This document shows, piece by piece, positions 1 to 5,713 of a stretch of 6,027 nucleotides of DNA; position 1 is the stretch's first letter; the number at the start of each line of letters is the position of its first letter. The notes beneath the pieces were generated by a model. The model worked only from the letters and a program-made list of their open reading frames with translations, ran no database searches and was not told the origin of the DNA. Location of the stretch: the NCBI GenBank assembly GCA_018384835.1, contig JAHAYB010000439.1, positions 1 to 6,027 of the forward strand. Reading direction: 5' to 3'. A program made the position numbers and the translations under genes. This stretch comes from Comamonas sp. Its GTDB lineage: Bacteria > Pseudomonadota > Gammaproteobacteria > Burkholderiales > Burkholderiaceae_C.

Positions 1-722
1 AGGCTAATGCCCAGGCCAGCGCGCACCATGGATAGCGCAGTGGTCATAAAAGTGACCTGCATAAAGGCTTCTTTGTGCAGCTCGCGGGCGGCCTCGCCTG
101 CATCGCTCACCAGCAGCTCGGTGAACTGGCCTTGCAGGGTGATAAGGGATTGGCCAATCAAATCGCTCCACTGCACCACTTTCTTCTTGGCCAGGGGATG
201 TTGCGGGGGCAGCACCACCATAAAGGGCAGGGTGAACAGCTCTTGCACCTCAATATCGGAGTTGGTCTCGCGCTCGGGGCCTATGCCAAAGTCCACCTCG
301 CCAGCAAACACCCGCGCCATCACGCTTTCCACGGCGCAATCGACCAAGCGCAGTTGCACACCAGGGTGCTGTGCCTGAAAGCTGGCCATCACCTCAGGCA
401 GCAGGGTACAAGCCAAAAGCTGGGGCACGGCCACGCGCACTTTGCCGCGTTGTAGCGCCTTCAAATGGCCGATGCCGGTGACTACGCCTTCCAAGTCTTG
501 CAAGATTTTTTCCACCTGGGGATACAGCTCCGCCCCCACGCTGGACAGGCGCAAGCGCCGCGTGCTGCGGTCAAACAGGCGCAGCCCCAGGGAGGACTCC
601 AGCTCTCGAATCAAACCACTCAAGGCCGATTAGGTGATGAACAAGCGCTCCGCCGCCAGGGTGAAGCTGCCGGTTTGTGCCACTGCCACCAAGGCTTGCA
701 GTTGTCGCAGGCTGACATTCAT
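1..722 (-). pseudogene. LysR-type transcriptional regulator, interrupted by an in-frame stop and cut by the window edge
   Basis: Reading the complement from ATG at 722-720 gives MNVSLRQLQALVAVAQTGSF, a standard LysR winged-helix start, continuing AAERLFIT-stop-SALSGLIRELE. The stop is TAA at 632-630, codon 31, where LysR proteins normally have Gln in the recognition helix (TQSALS or TQAALS); CAA to TAA would be a single transition. After it the frame stays open for 209 codons to the edge and keeps family features: LGLRLFDR, the start of the effector domain at GKVRVAVP (about residue 92), DFGIGPE (about 145) and MVRAGLGIS at the edge. About 240 codons are visible, so roughly 60 of the usual 300 lie outside. 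Transcription is divergent from the catabolic genes, the normal position for their activator. The Shine-Dalgarno is poor. As read, only a 30-residue peptide would be made, unless the stop is suppressed, translation restarts, or the base is a sequencing error. The family call is very secure; the pseudogene status is less so. Confidence 0.85.
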
Positions 723-756
723 AAGAAAAACCAATAAATTGATAACAAAAAACCGT

Positions 757-785
757 TTGAATAATAAATGGCTTTGGCGTTTAAT
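757..785 (+). promoter_or_regulatory. Candidate sigma-70 promoter of the catabolic operon
   Basis: TTGAAT at 757-762 (four of six matches to TTGACA) is followed after 17 bases by TTTAAT at 780-785 (five of six matches to TATAAT). Transcription would begin near 792, leaving a leader of about 75 bases before the MBL-fold gene. An alternative is TTGATA at 739-744 with TAATAA at 762-767, also 17 bases apart but with a poorer -10. AT-rich DNA yields such matches by chance, so this is a candidate only. Confidence 0.45.
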
Positions 786-854
786 AAAAGGCAAGACCAC
801 GCTGCACGGGCTTTTGGGAGTTTTCTATAAGCTCGCAGCTCCCCCCACAACCTT

Positions 855-860
855 AGGAGA
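855..860 (+). promoter_or_regulatory. Ribosome binding site fixing the start of the MBL-fold gene
   Basis: AGGAGA lies seven bases before ATG 868 and decides the start. The same frame stays open upstream to an ATG at 634, but that start would lie inside the LysR gene on the other strand, has no ribosome binding site, and would add 78 residues unlike any MBL N-terminus. Confidence 0.85.
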
Positions 861-867
861 ACCGACG

Positions 868-1836
868 ATGACCGAAAAGAAATTTGCTTCGCAAGCCGAC
901 CTGGAAGAGAAAAAAATTAGCTGGGAAAAACTCAGCGACAACGCCTACGCCTACACCGCCGAGGGCGACCCGAACACCGGTGTCATCATTGGCGACGATA
1001 GCTGCATGATTATTGATGCCACCGCCACCCCCGTAGCCGCCCAAGGCGTGATTGCCAAGGTGCGCGAGATTACCGACAAGCCCATTAAATACGTCGTGCA
1101 GACCAACTACCACGCTGTGCGTGTGCTGGGCGCATCGGGCTACAAGGACGAAGGGCTGGAGCAAATCATTGCCAGCCGCGACACCTACGACCTGATTGTG
1201 GAGCGTGGCCAGCAAGACATGGATTCGGAAATTGGCCGCTTCCCCCGTCTGTTCCAAGCCGTAGAAAGCGTACCCGGCCTGACCTGGCCGACCATGACGT
1301 TTGAGGGCGAAATGGCCGTCTGGCTCGGCGACCTGGAAGTGCGCATCAAACAAGTAGGCCGTGGCCACACCAAGGGCGACAGCATTGTCTATATCCCCAG
1401 CCAGAACATCTGCTTCTCTGGCGACCTGGTGGAAGCCGACGCAGCCTGCTACACCGGCGATGCCTACTTGGCCGACTGGCCCCAAACCCTGGACAACCTG
1501 GCCGCTATGAATTTTGACAAGCTCGTCCCAGGCCGTGGCCCTGTGCTGATGACCCCTGCCGAAGTGCAAAAAGGCTTGGCCTACACCCGCGACTTTGTTG
1601 GCACCCTGTACACCAGCGCCCAAGAGGCCGTGGCGCAAGGCATGGACTTGTTTGCCACCATGGCGCACACCCGCAAGAACATGGACCCCAAGTTTGGCCA
1701 TGTGTTTATCTACGAGCACTGCCTGCCCTTTGACGTGACCCGCGCCCACGATGAGGCCAGCGGCATCCGCGACCCCCGCATCTGGACGGCAGAGCGCGAC
1801 CAGGAAATGTGGCACGCCCTGCAACAGGCTTCCTGA
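868..1836 (+). CDS. MBL-fold metallo-hydrolase-like protein with degraded metal site
   Basis: This 322-residue protein has no signal peptide and is probably cytoplasmic. The metallo-beta-lactamase fold is visible from the N-terminal strands (NTGVIIGDDSCMIIDATATP, about 36-55), the motif-2 segment TNYHAVRVLGAS (79-90), GRGHTKGDSIVYIP (164-177), FSGDLVE (183-189) and the late loop VPGRGPV (220-226). The canonical HxHxDH is NxHxVR here: N80, H82, V84, R85. H167 and D186 remain, but the last ligand loop, usually GHG, is GRG with R223. The first metal site is thus partial and the second is essentially gone, so catalysis by the usual di-zinc mechanism is doubtful. I recall related proteins with HYHAVR at this point in betaproteobacteria, so much of the divergence may be a family trait. 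As the first gene of the operon it probably belongs to the same pathway. Its substrate is unknown; a hydrolase, a thioesterase-like enzyme or a non-catalytic binding role are all possible. Confidence 0.85.
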   Translation: MTEKKFASQADLEEKKISWEKLSDNAYAYTAEGDPNTGVIIGDDSCMIIDATATPVAAQGVIAKVREITDKPIKYVVQTNYHAVRVLGASGYKDEGLEQIIASRDTYDLIVERGQQDMDSEIGRFPRLFQAVESVPGLTWPTMTFEGEMAVWLGDLEVRIKQVGRGHTKGDSIVYIPSQNICFSGDLVEADAACYTGDAYLADWPQTLDNLAAMNFDKLVPGRGPVLMTPAEVQKGLAYTRDFVGTLYTSAQEAVAQGMDLFATMAHTRKNMDPKFGHVFIYEHCLPFDVTRAHDEASGIRDPRIWTAERDQEMWHALQQAS

Positions 1837-1871
1837 TTCAGCCTGCCCGCTTCAAAGCGTACTCACGTAAA

Positions 1872-1910
1872 GCTGCTGCCCCGTGCTACCTGCCCAGGCA
1901 CGGGTGCAGC
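1872..1910 (+). other. Strong hairpin between the MBL-fold and monooxygenase genes
   Basis: GCTGC at 1872-1876 pairs with GCAGC at 1906-1910, and CCCGTGC at 1880-1886 pairs with GCACGGG at 1898-1904, leaving a small internal bulge and an 11-base loop. The 3' side is followed by a C-rich run, not a T-run, so this is not a standard intrinsic terminator. In the mRNA it could act as a processing or stability element, or a pause site. No protein gene fits in this 117-base gap. Confidence 0.5.
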
Positions 1911-1953
1911 ATCCCCCTCCCCTCCACCCACTGCCTACCACGCAGGAGACAAA

Positions 1954-3636
1954 ATGCTAAAAACCTACACCTACCCCAAGTTTGACTATGTGCGCCCGCC
2001 CGAGCTGGCCGAGCAGCGCAGCGGCCACTACCCCATCATCGTGGTGGGCGCTGGCCCGGTGGGCCTGTCGATGGCGATTGACCTGGCCAGCCAAGGGCAA
2101 AACGTGCTGCTGCTGGACAATGACGATACCGTCTCCATCGGCTCGCGTGGCGTGTGCTACGCCAAGCGCACACTGGAAATTCTTGACCGCATGGGCTGTG
2201 GCACGCCTTGCGTAGAAAAAGGCACTTCTTGGGATGTAGGTCGCACTTTTTTTGGTGAGGATGAAGTGTTTAACTTCAACCTGCGCCCCCAGGAAGGCCA
2301 CCAGCGCCCCGGCATGATTAACCTGCAACAGTACTACCTGGAGGAGTACCTGGTTAACCGCGCCCGTGAGCTAGACAATCTGGAAATTCGCTTCAAAAAC
2401 AACGTCATCAGCGTAGAGCAAGACGATACCAAAGCCACCTTGCGCGTAGAAACCCCAGACGGCGCTTACACCCTGAGCACCGACTGGCTGGTAGTGGCCG
2501 ACGGCGCACGCTCACCCATTCGCTCCATGCTGGGGCTGGATATCGACGGCAAGATTTTCATGGACCGTTTCCTGATTGCCGACGTGGTGATGAAGGCCGA
2601 GTTCCCTGCCGAGCGCTGGTTCTGGTTTGACCCACCCTTCCACCGCAACCAGTCGGTGCTGCTGCACAAGCAGGCCGACAGCGTCTATCGCATTGACTTC
2701 CAACTGGGCTGGGATGCTGACCCAGAGGAGGAGAAAAAACCAGAGAACGTCATCCCCCGCATCAAAGCCATGTTGGGTGAGAACCATGAGTTTGAGCTGG
2801 AGTGGGTCAGCGTCTATACCTTCCAATGCCGCCGCATGGGGCGCTTTAACCACAACCGCGTACTGTTTGTGGGCGATGCCGCGCATCAAGTCTCCCCCTT
2901 TGGTGGGCGCGGTGCCAACAGCGGCATTCAGGACACCGACAACCTGGCCTGGAAGCTCAAACTGGTGCTAGACGGCAAAGCCCCCGCCAGCCTGCTGGAC
3001 AGCTACAGCGCCGAGCGTTGCTACGCAGCGGACGAGAACATCATGAACTCCACCCGCTCTACCGACTTCATCACGCCCAAAAGCAAAACCAGCAAAGCCT
3101 TCCGCAATGCTGTGTTGGAAATGGCAGGGGATTACCCCTTTGCCCGCGCCCTGGTTAACTCTGGCCGCCTGTCCGTACCAAGCTGGTTAGTGGATTCGCC
3201 CCTAAACACCCCCGACGAAGTGGGCGAACAGTTTGCCGGCAACATGATTCCTGGTGCGCCCATGGACGATGCCTCCGTAGGTGGCAGCAACGCCCCTTGG
3301 CTGCTGAACCACATGCAAAGCACCTTCCAACTGCTGTATTTTGTGGACGATGCCAGCGCCATCACCCCCGAACAAGCGCAAACCCTGAGCGCCCTGGGGC
3401 AAGCGGCTAAGGCGGCTATTCCCGTACATGTCCTGGTTGTTGCCAAGCAAGGCCAAGCGCCCGCAGCGCTGCCCACCGTGCTCGATGCCCAAGGCACGAT
3501 TGCCCAACGCTACGACATGCAGCCCGGCACCTGCTACCTGCTGCGCCCCGACCAGCACGTGGCCGCCCGCTGGCGCAAGCTGGACAGCGCCAAAGTACAA
3601 GCTGCCGTACAACGCGCCACCGGCCAAGCTGCTTAA
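1954..3636 (+). CDS. FAD-dependent aromatic monooxygenase, class A flavoprotein hydroxylase (MhpA/phenol hydroxylase-like)
   Basis: This 560-residue enzyme is predicted to hydroxylate an aromatic acid or phenol using NAD(P)H, O2 and bound FAD. The Rossmann glycine motif GAGPVG is at 32-37, with D55 ending the second strand. The family DG motif is D183-G184 in VVADGARSP. The GD motif binding the FAD ribityl chain is G307-D308 in FVGDAAHQVSPFGGRGANSG, followed by the conserved NLAWKLKLVLDG. The C-terminal part, from about 425, resembles the thioredoxin-like tail of phenol hydroxylase/MhpA relatives and ends with CYLLRPDQHVAARWR (527-541), a typical signature of that domain; no CxxC is present. 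The length fits MhpA-like enzymes and exceeds the roughly 400 residues of simple hydroxybenzoate hydroxylases. About 25 residues precede the FAD fold. AGGAGA at 1944-1949 sets the start. The class is secure; the substrate cannot be read from the sequence. Confidence 0.92.
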   Translation: MLKTYTYPKFDYVRPPELAEQRSGHYPIIVVGAGPVGLSMAIDLASQGQNVLLLDNDDTVSIGSRGVCYAKRTLEILDRMGCGTPCVEKGTSWDVGRTFFGEDEVFNFNLRPQEGHQRPGMINLQQYYLEEYLVNRARELDNLEIRFKNNVISVEQDDTKATLRVETPDGAYTLSTDWLVVADGARSPIRSMLGLDIDGKIFMDRFLIADVVMKAEFPAERWFWFDPPFHRNQSVLLHKQADSVYRIDFQLGWDADPEEEKKPENVIPRIKAMLGENHEFELEWVSVYTFQCRRMGRFNHNRVLFVGDAAHQVSPFGGRGANSGIQDTDNLAWKLKLVLDGKAPASLLDSYSAERCYAADENIMNSTRSTDFITPKSKTSKAFRNAVLEMAGDYPFARALVNSGRLSVPSWLVDSPLNTPDEVGEQFAGNMIPGAPMDDASVGGSNAPWLLNHMQSTFQLLYFVDDASAITPEQAQTLSALGQAAKAAIPVHVLVVAKQGQAPAALPTVLDAQGTIAQRYDMQPGTCYLLRPDQHVAARWRKLDSAKVQAAVQRATGQAA

Positions 3637-3645
3637 ACCATCTCG

Positions 3646-3677
3646 AATAGCCATCCAATAGCTACCCAATAACCACC
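3646..3677 (+). repeat. Degenerate 11-base tandem repeat, three units
   Basis: The units AATAGCCATCC (3646-3656), AATAGCTACCC (3657-3667) and AATAACCACC (3668-3677, one base short) stand head to tail and fill most of the gap between the monooxygenase stop and the ribosome binding site of the next gene. They may be slippage products in a short spacer; no function is apparent. Confidence 0.5.
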
Positions 3678-3690
3678 AGGAGATAGCCCC

Positions 3691-3921
3691 ATGCCCTTAA
3701 TCACCGAACCCAATCTGCGCGAGCCTGGCCAGCGTTACTTTCAAACCTTCTCGCCCGGCGATGACTTCTACGAGGCCCTGATTGACACCCACCAGGGTTT
3801 GAGCGATGAGCAAAGCCTGGCCGTCAACGCCCGCCTGGTGCTGCTGCTGTCCAACCATATTGGCGACATCAGCGTGCTGCGCGAAGCGCTGGCCATTGCC
3901 CGCAAGCCCTTCGATAACTAA
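3691..3921 (+). CDS. Small DUF2783-like protein
   Basis: This 76-residue soluble protein has no signal peptide or membrane segment. After an N-terminal strand-like part, the segment DDFYEALIDTHQGLSDEQS (about 24-42) leads into NARLVLLLSNHIGDISVLRE (46-65), which probably forms amphipathic helices. This matches my recollection of DUF2783, a small family found beside FAD monooxygenases in betaproteobacterial aromatic clusters. AGGAGA at 3678-3683 lies seven bases before the ATG, supporting a real gene, and codon use resembles its neighbours. Its function is not established. Its place directly after the flavoprotein and before the VOC gene suggests a small partner or stabilising subunit of one of them, but that is inference. 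Confidence 0.8.
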   Translation: MPLITEPNLREPGQRYFQTFSPGDDFYEALIDTHQGLSDEQSLAVNARLVLLLSNHIGDISVLREALAIARKPFDN

Positions 3922-3966
3922 GTTTTCACACACCAACAAATAACCCATTCTTTAAGGAGAACAACC

Positions 3967-4512
3967 ATGGCTTTCCTCAACGGCGTACACCACGTGGCCT
4001 ACCGCTGCAAAAATGCCAAAGAAACTGTCGAGTGGTATCAAAAATACCTGGATGCGGACTTCATTCTGGCGATTGCAGAAAACCAAGTGCCCTCCACCAA
4101 AGAGCCTGACCCCTATATGCACATCTTTATCGACATTGGGGGCGGCAACATCTTGGCCTTCTTCGAGCTGCCCACCAAGGAGCCGATGATTGCCCCCTCC
4201 GATGCCAACACCCCCGCCTGGACGCAGCACTTGGCGCTCAAAGTCGACTCCATCGACACCATGATGCAAGTCAAGGCCAAGATGCAAGCCGATGGCATTG
4301 AGGTAATTGGCCCTACCGACCACACCATCTTCCAATCCATCTACTTCCGCGACCCCAGCGGCCACCGTCTGGAGCTGGCTGTGAGCACCGCCACCACCAA
4401 GATGAACCAAAAGCTTGATGAAGTGAAGTGGGACATGCTCAACGAGTGGGACCGCACCAAGCAGGCCCCCACCCACGCAGCCTGGATGCACGACGGCAGC
4501 TACAGCGAGTAA
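3967..4512 (+). CDS. VOC-superfamily protein (glyoxalase/extradiol dioxygenase type)
   Basis: This 181-residue protein has one vicinal-oxygen-chelate domain made of two beta-alpha-beta-beta-beta modules. Module 1 starts at GVHHVAYR (6-13) and ends at ILAFFELP (62-69). Module 2 starts at WTQHLALKV (85-93) and ends at YFRDPSGHRLELAV (126-139). Likely metal ligands are H8 or H9, H88 and E136, with E67 as a possible fourth. H/H/E without E67 is the extradiol dioxygenase pattern; H/E/H/E is the glyoxalase I or epimerase pattern. A C-terminal extension of about 40 residues (141-181), rich in charged residues and with three Trp, follows the fold. In this operon a ring-cleaving dioxygenase acting on the hydroxylated product is attractive, but an isomerase or lyase role is equally allowed. 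AGGAGA at 3955-3960 sets the start. The fold is secure, the reaction is not. Confidence 0.87.
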   Translation: MAFLNGVHHVAYRCKNAKETVEWYQKYLDADFILAIAENQVPSTKEPDPYMHIFIDIGGGNILAFFELPTKEPMIAPSDANTPAWTQHLALKVDSIDTMMQVKAKMQADGIEVIGPTDHTIFQSIYFRDPSGHRLELAVSTATTKMNQKLDEVKWDMLNEWDRTKQAPTHAAWMHDGSYSE

Positions 4513-4548
4513 GCTACCCGCTGGCCTTCCCCCACCACACACACCCGG

Positions 4549-4580
4549 CTGGATGGCTACACGCTGTGGCCATCCGGTTT
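4549..4580 (+). terminator. Possible intrinsic terminator or attenuator after the VOC gene
   Basis: GGATGGCTAC at 4551-4560 pairs with GTGGCCATCC at 4566-4575 (one G-T pair), with loop ACGCT, and two more pairs extend the base (4549-4550 with 4576-4577). TTT follows at once and TTTT stands at 4587-4590. The stem is convincing but the T-run is short and broken, so termination may be partial, lowering expression of the hydrolase and TRAP genes relative to the upstream genes. Confidence 0.45.
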
Positions 4581-4629
4581 CGTCCATTTTCAGCAGCTAC
4601 CCCGATAGCAAGAAAGCGAGTTTGAATCC

Positions 4630-5643
4630 ATGAAATTAGCCACCCTCAAACAAGGCGGTCGTGACGGTACTTTGGTCGTCGTTAGCCGCGACCTGAGCCG
4701 CTGCCGCGCCGTACCCGCCATTGCCCGCACCATGCTAGCCGCGATGGACGAGTGGGACAGCGTTGAGCCACAACTGCGCCAGGTCTATGAAGCGCTGAAC
4801 AGCGGCGCGATGGAAGGCGAAGCCTTTGACCAAACCGCCTGCCACAGCCCCCTGCCACGCACATGGCAATGGGCGGACGGCTCGGCCTATATCAACCACG
4901 TAGAACTGGTGCGCAAGGCCCGCAACGCCGAAATGCCCGAGAGCTTCTACACCGACCCCCTGATGTACCAAGGCGGCAGCGACAGCTTTATCGGCCCACG
5001 TGACAAAGTCATTGCCAAAGAAGAATGGGGCATTGACTTTGAAGCAGAAATCACCGTCGTCACCGGCGACCTGCCCATGGGCGCAACGCCTGAGCAAGCA
5101 GCCAAGGCCATTCGCCTAGTCATGCTGGTCAATGACGTATCACTGCGGAACCTCATCCCTGCAGAGCGGTCCAAGGGCTTTGGCTTCTTCCAGAGCAAGC
5201 CTGCCAGCGCCTTTAGCCCCGTGGCCGTCACCCCCGATGAGCTGGGCGATGTCTGGAAAGATGCCAAAGTGCATCTGCCCCTGATGGTGCACCTGAACGA
5301 CCAGCTCTTTGGCAAGCCCAACGCCGGTGTCGATATGACTTTCAACTTCGGCCAGATGGTGGCTCACGTCACCAAAACACGTGAGATGTGCGCAGGCTCC
5401 ATCATTGGCGCAGGTACGGTATCGAACAAGCAGGGCAATCTGTGGGGCTCTTCCATTACCAACGGCGGTGTAGGCTATTGCTGCCTGGCCGAGGTGCGCA
5501 CCTACGAAACCATTGAGCAAGGCAAGCCCGCCACCCCCTTTATGCGCCACGGCGACACGGTGCGCATTGAAATGTTTGATGCCCAGGGCCAGAACATTTT
5601 TGGCACGATTGAAAATCAGGTGGATACTCAAGCTCTGGCCTAA
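4630..5643 (+). CDS. Fumarylacetoacetate hydrolase-family protein
   Basis: This 337-residue cytoplasmic hydrolase is predicted to cleave a carbon-carbon bond in a beta-diketo acid such as fumarylacetoacetate or an acylpyruvate, the last step of several aromatic pathways. An N-terminal domain (1 to about 80) precedes the catalytic FAH fold. Expected metal ligands are D109 in FYTDPLMYQGG, E138 and E140 in DFEAEITVV, and D169 in LVNDVSLRN. K190 in FFQSKPASAFSP and T263 in IGAGTVSN match the catalytic Lys and the substrate-binding Thr of animal fumarylacetoacetase. The length fits the bacterial form common in betaproteobacteria. ATG 4630 is the only start after an in-frame stop at 4606-4608, and MKLATLK is a usual beginning for this family. 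Unlike its neighbours the gene has no AGGAGA site, only a weak purine stretch (4610-4620), and a hairpin precedes it. Tyrosine/homogentisate degradation is a possible role, but neighbouring genes favour another aromatic substrate. Confidence 0.9.
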   Translation: MKLATLKQGGRDGTLVVVSRDLSRCRAVPAIARTMLAAMDEWDSVEPQLRQVYEALNSGAMEGEAFDQTACHSPLPRTWQWADGSAYINHVELVRKARNAEMPESFYTDPLMYQGGSDSFIGPRDKVIAKEEWGIDFEAEITVVTGDLPMGATPEQAAKAIRLVMLVNDVSLRNLIPAERSKGFGFFQSKPASAFSPVAVTPDELGDVWKDAKVHLPLMVHLNDQLFGKPNAGVDMTFNFGQMVAHVTKTREMCAGSIIGAGTVSNKQGNLWGSSITNGGVGYCCLAEVRTYETIEQGKPATPFMRHGDTVRIEMFDAQGQNIFGTIENQVDTQALA

Positions 5644-5654
5644 ACCACAGCCAG

Positions 5655-5701
5655 CGCCTAGCAGCCATTTGTTATGGGCAGCCAGGCGTTTCTTCCCCAT
5701 A
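5655..5701 (+). other. Weak inverted repeats ahead of the TRAP gene
   Basis: Three overlapping pairings are possible: CGCCT 5655-5659 with AGGCG 5684-5688 followed by TTTCTT, CCAT 5665-5668 with ATGG 5674-5677, and TATGGG 5673-5678 with CCCATA 5696-5701. The last reaches the first base of the AGGAGA ribosome binding site at 5701-5706. Each stem is short, so this may be a weak terminator, a translational control element, or nothing. Confidence 0.25.
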
Positions 5702-5713
5702 GGAGACAACATC

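Larger units (their letters stand above)
723..867. promoter_or_regulatory. Divergent intergenic control region between the LysR gene and the catabolic operon
   Basis: This 145-base gap is clearly richer in A and T than the flanking genes, especially 721-790, and separates divergently transcribed genes, where LysR proteins usually bind. It contains the short dyad CAAT-AA-ATTG at 732-741 and several ATAA/TTAT-type words, which could belong to a T-N11-A LysR box. I could not single out one convincing operator. The right part (791-867) is GC-richer and would be the leader of the operon mRNA. The operator role is inferred from position. Confidence 0.55.

Noticed and set aside
7..737. Plus-strand open frames across the left 700 bases
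   Set aside because: They are antisense to the LysR reading frame, whose conserved motifs explain the whole stretch apart from the one stop codon.
721..790. A specific T-N11-A LysR operator
   Set aside because: Several T-N11-A matches can be made in this AT-rich stretch, but none has a dyad long enough to be preferred, so only the general control region is annotated.
634..867. Upstream extension of the MBL-fold gene to an ATG at 634
   Set aside because: It would overlap the LysR gene and the promoter region, has no ribosome binding site, and adds residues unlike the family; AGGAGA before 868 marks the true start.
853..1824. Long minus-strand open frame of 323 codons opposite the MBL-fold gene
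   Set aside because: Its translation is low in complexity with many Gly, Val, His and Ala and no recognisable motif. It mirrors the codon bias of the real gene, whose plus-strand frame has a ribosome binding site and conserved motifs.
3952..4587. Minus-strand open frame of 211 codons opposite the VOC gene
   Set aside because: It is rich in Gly, Val and His without motifs and lies fully opposite a well-supported VOC protein.
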